Below, piece after piece: positions 12,791-28,800 of a stretch of 57,908 nucleotides of DNA. This stretch comes from Wuchereria bancrofti (taxonomy: Eukaryota > Nematoda > Chromadorea > Rhabditida > Onchocercidae): positions 9,878,674 through 9,936,581 of the forward strand of contig SSBO01000001.1 in NCBI GenBank assembly GCA_005281725.1, in the 5' to 3' direction. The first letter of the stretch is position 1, and every line of letters starts with the position of its first letter. The position numbers and the translations under genes are program-made. Below the pieces are notes generated by a model. The model was not told where the DNA came from. It saw only the letters and a list, made by a program, of their open reading frames with translations, and made no database searches.

Positions 12791-13100
12791 TCTGTGACCT
12801 TTTCATTCCACAATAGTTTAAAACTAGAAAACGACCCGGGGCTCAAAGTATTATGAGAATTAATGGCACGGCCACATTCATTTTATGTGTTCATTTTATG
12901 CTTTTCATTTTTCAAACTTTTTGACGACACTTCTGTGCATTTACGAATTATTCCGAATAATAGCGTAGAAATGGTGAATTTTATTAAAAAATATATATAG
13001 AATTTCTTTAGCTTTTTTTTTTAATGGGAATTTAAAACTTTGTCATCATATTTCTTCTACAAACTTTACATATTCGTGTTTTTTGATTTATAATTTCTTT

Positions 13101-13109
13101 TATTTACAG
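13101..13109 (+). promoter_or_regulatory. Putative trans-splice acceptor of mys-1
   Basis: TATTTACAG ends 8 bases before the mys-1 ATG at 13118. No upstream exon in frame is needed, so this is best read as a spliced-leader acceptor. Confidence 0.6.
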
Positions 13110-13117
13110 TAATAAAA

Positions 13118-15942
<2,825 letters not shown>

Positions 15943-16462
15943 ATGATGTAGTTTGATGCATTGTGCATTTTATTTATTTCATCCCATCTGTATGTATCAC
16001 GTGTATCAGTTCCTTATGTTTGTCCAAAAGTTTAAAGATTGAAAACCGTGCCAAAAATTAATAATTTTGATTGAGATGAGTTTATGTCAATATTTTGTTA
16101 CTTAGGTGATCAAGATTTATGTTATTGTCGGTGTATTGTACGTTGTGATTTCTTCTTTCATAACCATTTCAATAAACTAGCTTTTTTTTCTAAGCAATGG
16201 ATCCTGTGTTCTACTTACATCTTGGTGCTACAGGGGAATTCAAAGTTTCCTCCTTATTTTATATATTTAGTCCATTTTTAAAGGAAGTATTAGAATTTCT
16301 GATATCCATAATAATCAATCACAGCTCATCAGGGATTTATGGGCAAATGAATGATTTAGGATTTATTATTGTCCTTATATAGACTTAAACACAATGTCTC
16401 ATCTTGTCCAATCTCACAAGTGTCTGTGTTTCTTTAAAAATTATTATAAAGATCCATTGAGG

Positions 16463-16469
16463 TTCACAG
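16463..16469 (+). promoter_or_regulatory. Putative trans-splice acceptor of the FANCM-like gene
   Basis: TTCACAG ends 7 bases before the ATG at 16477, about 530 bp after the mys-1 stop. The spacing is compatible with operon processing but does not prove it. Confidence 0.4.
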
Positions 16470-16476
16470 ATCTTAT

Positions 16477-19400
16477 ATGGAGCCTTTTGGGTTTACTCAT
16501 TTACGAAATAGGGAAACAGTGAATGTGTTACCTACGATATTTAATCGGAAATTCAAAAAGAGCAACTTAAATGTTTCAAAGTAAGTGCTTTCCAACTTTT
16601 CTGATAATATTTTCTTTTAAATAACGAATAGTGGAAAATTTCGACATATGTATCCTTACCTGCACTACACATTGATATTTTGTTCATTAGTAATATTGCA
16701 GGTAGATATGAATTTTTCAATTTTAAACTAGAAAACAGTTCGTATTATAAGTTTGTCATATTATCGTATTTTACAGGTTCACAAAATCTCAGCAATTATC
16801 GATGCGTCATTTATACTATCCTGTGAATATACCCGTTTGTCGTTATCAGAAGAGATTGATTTTAGATTCTTTATACAATAATTTATTGTTAACACTACCA
16901 AAAGAATTGGATACTTTCTTCATTGGTGCCGTTACTATGTTCAATTTTCATAGGTATTAATTTGCTGCAAATATAAGTGGCATATATTCAACGTTGATTA
17001 CTTCATCTTTTATTAATAATAATTTTAATATGACCGTTTTATCGTTGATTTTTCAGTATTTGAAATACAGAAATAGTTTGTTCTGTAAATTCAAGGGATA
17101 GACTAGGTGATCGTTTGACAATAAATATCCTGCAACTGCGAATTTTTTTGTAATACATTTCCTTTCTTCAAAAATAGCTTCTTCAAAGACAGCACATAAA
17201 GTATTCTTGTAAAAATATCCAAGAATTCATCTTTTTTTTCTCCATTATTAATTAGACTGTTAATGGCTAAGATTTTCTATATTTGATCCATTTGCATATT
17301 TTTGAATTTCTATTTGTAGTGATTAGCTGTCTTGCTTATGTTTTCTGAAGAATATAAATTATTTCATATGAACATGTCTTTTTTTCTTTCTATTCCTTTT
17401 AATGACAATATGCTATCAGATTGAATTATGATTCACTAATGTGAAACAAACAATAACTGAAATTACAACAGATCATTTTTATGAATGTTAGACAAAAGAT
17501 ATTTAAATTCATTCTTTTTGCAGATGGTTTCCAGTGCAGAAGATAGTTTGCATATGTAAAAATGTAGAATCATCGTTGAATGCCGCAAAGCGATTCGTTG
17601 AAATTACGGGTTATTCACAAGATATTTGTGTATATGCTAATTTGAAAAAGAATGATCGTTATGCGAAATGGATGCAACAGAACATTATATTTGCTACTGC
17701 AGAGGTTTTTGTTTTTTTTTTTATTAATTAATGAAAAGTGAAGTGTATTATGAATTCATTCATTTAAGTTCTTTAAATATAATTATGGTTAGTTTATATA
17801 TAATTCATTAGACTAGTAAGCTAATAAGAAGGATTTTGTTAAAAATTTCCGTTCATATAGAGGAAATTTTTTTCTATATGCAAAAAATGCAGCTTAGAGC
17901 CTTTTATATTGGTTAATTAAATGACTGCAAATTTTTTTGCTGTAGAATGATAAAATTTCTTTGTACATATCATCTTGTTTTTTTTTTTTTATTAGGCAGA
18001 GTTGGAATTATCAAAATTAACAGTATATGATACCAAATATTTTTTCTCCTTTTCTTCATCTCCAAAGTATGTGTTGAAGATCTGGAATAAACATTTAAGA
18101 AAAATAAGTAATTCACACCATCATCAGCACGGCCGGCCGGTACTTATGTTTTTTACGAACTCATCGTGTTTTTTTCTTTTTTTTTGTTGCAAACCATTGA
18201 AGTTGGAACAAAATTTAAAAATGTACCATATCAAATTGAATGAAAAAAAAACCCATTATATTATAAAATCACTTATATTTTTAGCACGTAAAATAAGCAT
18301 GTTATTCGATAGTAGTAGATTTTTAATTAGTCTCTAAATATTGCATTAAAATTCTTTGGTTTCCACATATTTTCAAAATTTCTGAAATATAGTAGTTTAA
18401 TATTTGTGAATGAATGCTGAAACATTGCTTTAAACTAAACATCTTTTTCTATTTATATTTTACATTTAACTATTAAATGAATTTTCCATTCTCTTAAAAA
18501 TAATAGAACTAAAATTGGAGAAATTTTAGATCCTATTTTAGAAGTTAATCATCATGCTTAAGTAAAAGATAGAAGATCTTACAATTTATATATATCATCT
18601 CATTTGCTTTCCATAAATTTGTGAATCTTATAAAGCTATTCATTTCCTGAAAACATTTTCAATTCAATTATCTCAAAAAGTTAGTTTTGTTAATTCATAT
18701 TTGCAATTGTATATCACAAAGGAAATTAGAAAATATTTAACATAATCATAACCAATGATATTTTTGCTGATTTTGAAATCAAAACATTTGAATAATTGAA
18801 CAATGAATAATGAATTTAGTCCATGCTTGTTGCATTGAGTAGTAATTATCAGCGATGAAACTATCATTTATGACGAATGTATGGTCAACTTCTGAAATCT
18901 TTTCAAACATATCTAAGAATTGAACTCTCGTATTCATCTTGAAACATATGCTTTCAACCTAAAAATTATAATATAATTAATAAAAATAGTCGCTGTACAA
19001 AATCTTTAGGAAAATGAAGTGATTATTACTAATTATTGATACACTCATTGTGAGAATTACAGACCACTTCCGTTTATAGAAAGAGAAAGTTATGAATTCG
19101 AGTAGAAAGAGATAAAATGAAAGTTAAATTTTCCTGTTATCAGTAAAGAAAAAATGAAATCGAAAAAATGAAAAAAAAAAATGAAATCGCTTAATTTGAA
19201 TATGCTCTTAAAAGAAGTAACTGTCATAGCTGTTTTACTCCAACGGTATTCTTTTACACTTTTTAATTATCCACTGATTAGTTACTTAAGAATATCGTCT
19301 GTTTTTGGAATAAAAAACAAAATAAAGAAGAAAAAAGTAAAGAAATTTTGAAATAGAAAAATTTTAAAGCGAAGAAATAAAATTTAATTAAATTTTTGCG

Positions 19401-22400
19401 TTGTCATCAATATTTGTATTTCAGTTAATCTTCTAATGAATTGTACTACTTTCAATTGTAGGCTGTTGTTGCTGATTTCATGGGTAGAAAAGAGCTTTCC
19501 GAAATTTGCTTGATGGTTGTGGAAGATGCTCATCGTGCTGTTTCCGGTTCTCATCCTTTATCGGAATTAATTCGTACCTGTCTTCTTCAAAGAGTAAATT
19601 ATGAATTGAATTAATTGGAACAATTTTATACTAGTAACATATCCAGTTTTAATTGAGTAGACAGGTATTTGTAAGGCTTAACATCAAATAAATAAAAATG
19701 GAATATCACATCTATCTATAGTTGTCCTTTCATTTTCATTATTCACTCAATTTTTTATTTTATTTTAAGATGAAAGATTTTCTTTTCAAGGCAGAATTTC
19801 GTATTTTGGCTTACACGGATTGCAAATTGGATAAAGTTGGTCAACTGCAATCAATTGTGATGAATCTTCAAGTTGATTTGATTCGATCATTAAGCTCAAT
19901 AAGAGAAGAGGTTTCATTAACTTTCGCTTCGCCAAGAATGTGTAAACTCTATATAAGCATCAGTGAAGATATCCGTCGTATTGGCAATGAACTACTAAAA
20001 GTATTTCCTTTTCTTTTTGTTAATTTTTTTTTGAAAGTTATTAGTAAATTACAAGTAAATTACGTAAATATTTTTTGCCAGATATCATTCAAAGATTCAA
20101 TAGTTGCACTATTTAAGAATGGATCACAGTTATTATCTTTGTTGATTCGTAAGGAAACAAATTTATGCACATATTAAATCTTTTTTAAAGTTATAAAAGC
20201 TGAACAAATCGGATATGACAGATTTTTTATTTTGATAATTAAAGAAATAAAGCTGGAAATTTTATTAGTCTTAAGAAATGACTTTTGGAAAGAATTTTTG
20301 CAACGATTATCAATTTCTTTCATTTCTTTTACTGTTATTGCCTTTAGACAATGGAGCCTATTGCATCGTTACTATACGAAAGTGGTATATTTCCTACAAA
20401 TGACGTAAAAAAAATTGCAAATTTTTCAATAAGTTATTTGCAAAAGAAGATGCAAAGTGGGCAAGATCATTTGGCGGAAATTTATTGTGATTTTTTCGAA
20501 CTTTTATCGGCATATGATATTCTAATGTGTGATGGTTTGACTGCTTTCAGAAATACTCTTCAGAGTTAGTAATTTTTGAATTATCTTGAAATAGCGGTTT
20601 TGCAATCATGCAAAATGCTGTAATGAAAGTTTATAAAATTGACTTTTTCATTACAAATACTGTTGTTTTTTTTAGCATTGTGCAGCAAGAGTACAACGAT
20701 TGCAGAAATTACTCAATCGAATGATATTTTAAGAAAAGCTTGTTTTCTCTCGACTCCTTTAAGATCTGATAATTTGCAATGTCACAAGCTGGATATGCTT
20801 ATTACATTACTTATGAAAACTTCCACATATTACCGTACGTTTTATCCTTTCTTTCAATGATTTTTATTCATTTTCGAAGAGAAACCTCAATTATCATCAT
20901 CCAATAGTTCGAGAGTTTTTAATATTTTCAGATAGCAAGAAATCAACAGTAATACTATTATGTAGAGATCGAGATCCAGCATTTGTCAGTAGTCTTCTTC
21001 TATCGGTTAAAGCGCGGCTTTCTGGCAAAGAATCTGGATTTGCTTTTTTCCTCTTTAAAAGCAATACTTTTGCTCAATTTTAAAAAAGATAATCTAAAAC
21101 TTTATCATTTTCTTACTTGTCTTTTTCTGATTCATTTTTATTCGACACTTATTTTATCTGTTCATTTATTTTTAGGATTTTTTTTTTATTCCAGAGAATG
21201 ATCACCAAGCGGAAATTTCGGAAAATACGATGAAGGTGTGCGCTAATTTTTTTTATTCAACTCTATCTTAAAGCCTATTTAACTGCATTACATAATTTTT
21301 TATAAAAAATTTGTATGTTATTACATATTTATTTTGAAATATTTGTAATATTTACAGGATAAATTATGCAATGTTATCATTGTGCCATGTGGTTCTGATG
21401 CAATCGAAATTAATGTCGGCTACGTGGATTCTTTAATTTGTATGGATGAAGGGTTTGTTTTTTTTTTTTCAAATTTTCTTAACTTTTTTTTTTACATTTA
21501 ATCAAACTAATGCACATTTATTATTTAGCCTATGTGCGCTTCATTATACAGGAACCATCAAAGTACGATCAGAAGGAAATCTTTCAGCCCTCTGCTCTTC
21601 TGGCTATGAAACGGTACGAGAAAACGTATCAAAAAAAAACCTTCAAACATCTTAATTTCATAGGCTAATGTTTAATTAAAAGTAATTTTGATAAATTAAA
21701 TAAGAAGTTTAATGAATTTGTGTAGGAAGCAAAATATACTAAGCTTTATTACTTAAGTAGTAACACAACTTTAAGTGGTAGAATTTTTTGTGATAGTAAT
21801 AGTAAATACTGATCACATTTCAGAATATCTACAGCTTTTTGGCAGTTGAGGGGACTGTTGACTGTGTACGAACGGATCACATTAAAGGCTTACAGCTATG
21901 TAACGATGTATTACCGATGTTGCCATTTAATGTTATACCTGAAATTGTAGAGTACTGGGCTCAAAATGTTGACAGCAAGTTGGATTTACTTTCTTCATTC
22001 GACAAATGAAATTCAGCTACATAAGTAATATCATTGTTAATGTTTATCACTATTACAGTGAAGGTTTGCTGACAATGATTCAACGTTTGGATTTTCAAGA
22101 AAGACTTGCTCTCAATAATCCAATGGATAGTTTAAATTTGATTAAGGTTTTATTTTCCATTTAACTGATTCCTTTTTTTTTTCTCTCTTTTCTTTTTTCA
22201 GCGGACTTAATACTTGCCAAGAAATCTCTAATTCTATTTTTAGCTGTTTATTTGAAAATATTAATATAAAATTTTGCCTTTGTTAAATGCCTACGTTTTA
22301 ATATGTAACTGTTTCATCAGGACAATCATAGTTTATTGGATTTCTGTGTGAAAGAAACATTTTTGTGGCAAGATCGTCTGCAACGCTTCACATTACTTGG

Positions 22401-23330
22401 TCACAGTGTTAGTGCTTCTAATTTAACAAATATTTTCGGTGGAGATCCGAAAATATTGGAGGAGCAAGTTCTAAGGTATACTTTAAGATATCTGAATTAT
22501 TCCAATACATATAATATGTAATTTTGATTTAACAGTAGTGTTTTTTTTTCCTGTGTTGGTTTAAATCTTGATTTTAATCGTTGTTTGTCATAGATTACAA
22601 AATAGACAGAAGTTGAAATGGATAAATGAAGAAGACTCACAATCATCGAAAATGGATGAGACAAACTTAATGGAAGTACAGTTGAAGCATGGTAAAAATT
22701 CAAAAATGGAATGCTCTGGGAAATCATCCGGTCAGAAACGATTAGCAAAAGTATGACTACTTTCTAAACAAGAATTCTGCAAATTTTAGAAATATTTGCT
22801 TGGCTAGCACAACTTTCTATGTAGATATTTAAATATTCTTGTCGTTATATAAATTGAATCATTATATAAATTTCAGGGATCATCCAAAAGATGTAACTCG
22901 ACAAAAGTACAACGCTTGAATCGTATTGATTCAGCTAGCTTTACATTGTTAAAAGTGTTGAAAACAGAGGTAAAACTAATCTGTTTACTTTGATCGTCAT
23001 TTTTTCTGCTCTGTTTGCTACTTGTACATTTTCATTTGCAGATAGACAAAAAAAAAACAGTTTTATAATAGTTAATTAATCAAGAGGAAGATTTGTTTTT
23101 TTTCAGATTAGACTTGACAGATTTTTTTTACGATTATTCAGCTAGGCAGATGACACTTTCCAACTATGGAAACATTCTTCTATTTTTTTTACTTTTGCAA
23201 ATTTATTCAGTTGTTTCAGTTAAAAGCAGACGATTTCGTTGACAGCATGAAAGAACAAAGCGAATATCGTGAACGTTTAGAAGGGATAACCGAAATCATT
23301 CGAAAACTGAATGCTCTGATGAGCTTATGA
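16477..23330 (+). CDS. FANCM/Mph1/Hef-family protein with degenerate helicase motifs (probable pseudo-helicase)
   Basis: Proposed exons: 16477-16580, 16777-16953, 17524-17704, 19462-19593, 19791-20000, 20348-20564, 20676-20834, 20932-21005, 21176-21235, 21358-21452, 21529-21613, 21824-21978, 22059-22146, 22321-22475, 22594-22750, 22877-22969 and 23220-23330, phase-compatible and giving about 750 residues. The family shows in YPVNIPVCRYQKRLI, the N-L-L-L-T-L-P region, GAVTMFNFHRWFP (85-97), AEFRILA (199-205) and the later RecA2-like block. Every catalytic motif is altered: the P-loop aligns to PKELDTFF (76-83; Lys to Thr81, Thr to Phe82), DEAH is EDAH (175-178), SATPG is TDCKL (207-211), and motif VI QRxGRxGR is HYTGTIKV (475-482). 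FANCM proteins normally remodel replication forks and anchor the Fanconi core complex. Here ATP hydrolysis is unlikely, so a scaffold role is inferred. The C-terminus is Lys/Ser-rich; no ERCC4/FAAP24-type domain is evident. Intact long exons argue against a pseudogene. Confidence 0.82.
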
Positions 23331-24169
23331 CGAAAATCTGATGTACTTTGATTGTTTCAACTGAAATTTTTGAATTCATGATTTATAAACATCACTAGGA
23401 GCATGTCATCCTAATAGACTGAAAGTTTTCTATTACTGTAATACTCATATTTATAAAGTGGAACGCAATATCGAGGAACTATCTGCCAAATAATATAGAA
23501 TTTGATATAAAAAGTACATCTCGTCACGAAATCTGAAAAGGTCAACATAACAAAATATTAATTCCAGGTTTCTTTTTATTTTAATATCTTTTTAAAAAAA
23601 ATAGAGAAATTAGATAAGCGTAGTTCATACTAGAATGGGTTTTAAAATATTAATCAACATAACAAAATACTATTCGAAGCTAACAAAAATTTCCCTTAGA
23701 AACCCGAGAGTGAATGAATTGACGAGTTACGATTTATCGACGAGTTATTTTCCATCTAATTTTGTTGACATTTTCACTAGCTCCTTACACTCCAATCGTA
23801 TCAAATTAAACAACACAAATTTTGTAATTTTTCAAAAAGTTATATTCTCTTGCAGATTTAATTGTCACAGGTAAGAATACTAACTAAATTTAAAGTCTTG
23901 AAGATTCATGCTAGATACAAAAAATAGAAAGTGGAACAATTTTACATTAAGCTTTGAAAGTTGAGATGAGTCAAGAAAAGAAAACAAATTTTATACGTAT
24001 GTACAATATATAATAAAGTGTGTCTTGTTAAATTCCAAACGAAATTTCACTTTTCTGAAAAGAGAACGATGAATAGTTTTACTAAATGTGTTTGCATCAT
24101 CATACTTTTTTTATCTTTTTTGTTGGCTTTTATAATCAACTGTGACTACATTTTTCCTAGTAAAATGAG
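23331..24169. other. Gene-free spacer between the FANCM-like gene and a tRNA
   Basis: No supported coding exon. Short frames near 23635-23874 and 24018-24293 lack splice partners or motifs, and the second runs through the tRNA on the other strand. Confidence 0.55.
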
Positions 24170-24240
24170 GGCTGAGCCGGGGATTGATCCCGGGACCTCT
24201 CGCACCCTAAGCGAGAATCATACCACTAGACCACTCAGCC
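24170..24240 (-). tRNA. tRNA-Pro (anticodon AGG)
   Basis: On the minus strand the sequence folds into a 71-nt cloverleaf. The acceptor stem is GGCTGAG/CTCAGCC, the D arm GTC-TAGTGGTAT-GAT, the anticodon stem CTCGC/GCGAG with loop TTAGGGT (AGG at 34-36), and the T stem CCGGG/CCCGG. A T-run for RNA polymerase III termination is not obvious right after the 3' end. The T loop reads ATCAATC instead of the usual TTCRANY, so the normally near-invariant T54 is A. The gene is otherwise intact; it may be functional or starting to decay. Confidence 0.92.
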
Positions 24241-25869
24241 TCGTCCCCTCGACACCACTTCTTTTATTATCTCAAAAAATATTAAAAAATTGAATTACAT
24301 TTTATATGGGAATGACTTACGTGTTACGTGTTTTACTGGGACAATATTTTTGGGCTATCATTCTATTTGATCCATATTGATAAGTAGTGCCTGGTGCACA
24401 CTTTAAATCATCTGTTTAAGCAGAATAATCACGTTATGATTCATCCATGTAATGCATTTTACATCGCTTACTCTTGTATTTAATCAAAATTTATTTATTG
24501 AAAAATGAATTTATTGAAAAAAAAGAAAAAAACATTTATATGCAAGCTCCATCGAATTGGTTTTTCGTTCAAACTACTGAAGGAGACAATTTCGGTATTC
24601 CAATTTATGAATGCATATCAGTTTTTTTTTTTTTTTTTTCAAACTTCTAGTAAATTAGCTTTCTGCTATCATTTACAATGCTAACACCATTGCTAATAAC
24701 TTTATGATTTATACTGTAAATCGAATAATTATCACACTTCATAATATCTCTTCTATTATTATAGATTTATGATAATATAATAAGGAAAGAATTTATAGTG
24801 TTGGAAAATTGCTATTTGTATAAGAAAACAATGTAGCGAAATTAAGCAAAACAATAGATATTATTTAAGCATTTAAATCTACGAATGAATTTTGAATGTA
24901 AAAAAGATTTGGAAAAGATCGAAGGAAGTTTTGGTTACCATATCTTCAAAATATTTATGTCCTCACTTTCTATATTCATTGAGGATTGCGCGAATTGCAT
25001 GCTCTCAAGACTAATACCAACTAATTGAAGAGATTTCAATGGATTATATCTAGTTTTCTTTTTTTCTTTTTTGTAGTGCTTCTTTTGGGACGCCTTTTTT
25101 GTTTCAATATATTGCTCGTGGATTTAGATTCTTAAATGGATTAGGGGTAATATTTTTTGTTCCGCTTGATTTATGATGTTTATTAGCGCACTTGGCGCAC
25201 GATGAAGTCAAGCACTCATGTCCACTTTACAAAGATGATGTTCTCCAGTTTCGTAAATTCTTTTAATTTAAATTCCTTCTTCGTAAATTCCTTTCCATGA
25301 GTATTATAATAGATAAGTAATCATTTGTATTTGGTAATGAAGTTTGTACTGTAGAACTGTCCGGATCATATTTTTGATCAATTTATTATGTACATATACA
25401 GTTTTACTTCACCAAATCATAATATAACAGAAGTTCAGAATTTATAAACTCATTGAGCATCAAACAAAAGGAATTCATTAGGTAACATAAATAAATTAAC
25501 AAGAAAATAGACTGAATCCAGTCCTATTTGAACTTTGTTACAATGAGCAAATAGATTCTCAAGATACTACTGTTGTGATTAGAAAACTTACTCTTCAAAA
25601 ATCCGTGAGATTTATTTGTTATAAATACACACATATATAGTAAGAGACAAAGACAGGTTAACTTCTTTTTCCAAAAACCTTTGAGAATTTGCAATCATTA
25701 GGAACGAAGAAGTAATTCTTGTTATGGAACGAAGAAGTAATAAGAAAATCCAGTGATGGAGAGGTTATTTTTATTTGTAAGGTTTAGTTTACTGTGACAA
25801 TACATTTCAATAATGTCTGACTAGTAGAAATAATGTTTGCTTGATAGAAAAAAAAAACATCGGATTAAC
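24241..25869. other. Gene-free spacer between tRNA-Pro and rpom-1
   Basis: AT-rich with a T-run near 24621-24638. I see no exon chain, repeat array or RNA gene. The 3' UTR of rpom-1 (minus strand) must lie just below 25870. Confidence 0.5.
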
Positions 25870-28800
25870 TTAGGAAAAGAAATACGTGGAATGTCGCACA
25901 GCATCTAGGTCAAGCATGCCTTGTCGAACTTTTGGTGTGAATTTTTTCCGTATTTCTTGGAATTCTTCGGTTAGCATAACAGTACGTAACCAATTTGGCA
26001 AATATTTCTGTCGGAAGAACTAAAAAAGAAAAAATGAACTGTACATACAACTTGTGAAATCACAAAAAAAAAAAAGCAAAACAAAATGTAAGGGCAGGTA
26101 GCTCAATCATTTCAGATCCTTACCTCTGCACATTGCTTCACTAGTGGCTCGCTATGCAAATGCACGAATTGTTCTCGACATATCTTATTCATCTCGTCCA
26201 CCTCACAAGCATGCGTCCAATAGCAGTCATGTACTGCTGCAAATGTAATACCCAATCGTCGGCAATTTAAAGCAGTTAACATCATATGAGTTGAATCCAG
26301 CGAATGTACGAAATTTGGAGGAAATGCGTTAATCTGTAAGATAATTTCTTGAGCAAAGATGAGATTTCCTATAAATATTAAATGACTTCCGCTTCTGACC
26401 AAACATTTTAAAATTCCTTACTCGCAATGCACTTATTCAAGCTAGCTATATTCATAAGATGCAGTCATCCTTACACTATTTAAAAAATAAACTTGCAAAT
26501 CTTGTATTAGACGAATTAACATTGTAAACAAACCTGCTTGATCGTTTTAGGTAGTCGATAAACTTTATTTTCCTCCATTTTCGTCTCTAAATAGGGCTGG
26601 TAAACAGGTAAACCAAGAGGTGTAATCCACTCCACTGTATGCATCAGTTTTACAATTGCTTCCGCACAATCGCGAAACCAGTCTTTCATTTTCCTGAAAT
26701 AATAATAATGAAAAACTAAACAACAATTATCGTATTTACAGTATATGGAGAAATAATGGAAATGAGTAGAAAAACAATCATGTGAAAAGTAAGATGAGTG
26801 AAAGTATTTTACATTGAACTAGTAAAAGCGTCGTTTAGACTTCGAAATGTCCTGTCTGCCAAATAGGTTGCGTATTTCATACGCTGAAAAGAGTAAAAAA
26901 GTGTCAGACATTTGTTCCAAAAAAAAGAAGAAGCAAAGTAAAGGTTTGTTACGACTGTATTTCCTTTTCAAAATGCACACAACAGTGCTTTACAGTGTAA
27001 TATTTCCACTTGAACAAATAAGATAAAACACATACTTCATTCGAATCTATTTCCATCGCTTTAAGCTGTCTTTCGATTTGTCTTCGTGCTCCATTCATTG
27101 TTACGCCATAAACAGTGGTCATTACTGTTTGTTTTATCACCTAAACAGCAAAATTATTTTCAAAAAAATTCATTTTCATAGATAATTTTGTTAAGCTCTA
27201 GTAAATTCCAAGAAATCCTGCTTTACATACTTTTCTCGAAACAGGACCTGGCATAACGGTACGTAACGACAAAGCCAAATCATGAACTTCAGACTCTGGA
27301 CTTTGTTCATCTTCCAAACGTTTTTGTTCAACTCTAAAATGCATTGCATTAATTTTAAACAGTATCTATCACAATGATGAATGTCAGTCCTGACTGAAAT
27401 CCCTGACTGAAAACAGGTAAAATAGCATACCTAGCAGCAACACTGGAATAAACATCAGATGGCTTTTCAGCCGGTACTAAGTTCACCTCTTTTCCACCTT
27501 CTTGATCTCTACCTAGTGCTGCATAATGCTGCAAACCATTGCACGAACCATCCTGATATATCGGTAAGTGACTTACGAAAGTCGTCGGATTACCTGTAAG
27601 ATTTCACATTTTGAAACAGATCAAAAACTTGAACATTTCAGACAAAGTAGTAACAGAATATATATAAATGAACATATATGAAAAAACCCTAGCACTATAA
27701 AGGTCCAAAGACACTCTGGTTATCAAATTAGGAAAATAGCTCAAATGTGTTTTCCGCAGATCACGTCTATTCGTAACGAATCACAGTATCCTAATATATC
27801 TCTCAAAACTCAAAAACATTCAAATACATGCACTTTCAAAACAAAGTAAAGGATTGCAAAATAAAAGTTAACTAATATAGTGAGGTAAAATTGTCTCAAA
27901 TTATCTCAGATTATATCTACTTAAATATAATAATTTCACTGCAAAGTTTGAACAAAAACAACAAATAAAACAGCGAATACTTGGCACTGTAGAGAAGACT
28001 AATGAAATAGGTAAGTCAAAAATCAAAAAAGAAAAGCATGGAGAATTACGATTAAGTATAATGAATGAAGCAATGATAAACATAAAAGAATCCCAGGATC
28101 ATAATATATCCATTAAGAAAGTAATGTTTGTTGAATATATTTTAAAAAAGTAATGTTTGTTGAGTATATGACTTTAAGTCTAACGATTATTTCAAGCTAC
28201 CATGGTAAGAATGGTAAGAATAGTAAATGTACTCGCAAAGGTCCAGTAAGAAAGTTACCAGTTTGTAAAGCATTCCTAATTTCTATACACGCGGATAAAG
28301 TTTGCCACGGTTCTTCCGACTTCGTCCACCACATTTCACCTAAATGATAACTACGAATCAAATTTCAAATTTCCAAAATGTGAAAAATAGATCCACGATA
28401 TTACTAGCATTACCTGATAAGGGGTTGTTCGCACTTTCTAATATTTTCGGCAACATTTCATCAGCATATGCCACACGGGAAAAATTCGACTCCTTCTTTA
28501 AAATACCCGTCAAATTTATACAGTGAAGTTTTAGCCATCGCAAACCATCGTCACCCAATGGTCGACCTAAAGTTTATCAATTTCGTCTTTAATCTATGCT
28601 TTCGTGTCCCCTTATTCAGTTAAGATCATATTGATTATAGATGTGTCATAAAAAAAAAAAGATACCTACCTTCCGCAAACACCAACAGCGAACGATTTAA
28701 ATCATCACCCATATGATTCAAGTACGGAGTTATTGGATATACACGTCCTCGAAAATCCATACTATGGGGAAAGAAAAGTACACTTCCTTTAAAATGGTTT

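Noticed and set aside
18002..18337. 111-codon ORF within the third intron of the FANCM-like gene as an extra exon
   Set aside because: Exons 17524-17704 and 19462-19593 join directly in phase and match the family spacing. Inserting this frame would interrupt the helicase fold, and it is Phe/Ser low-complexity.
24018..24293. 91-codon ORF downstream of the FANCM-like gene
   Set aside because: It runs through the tRNA-Pro gene on the other strand and has no other support.
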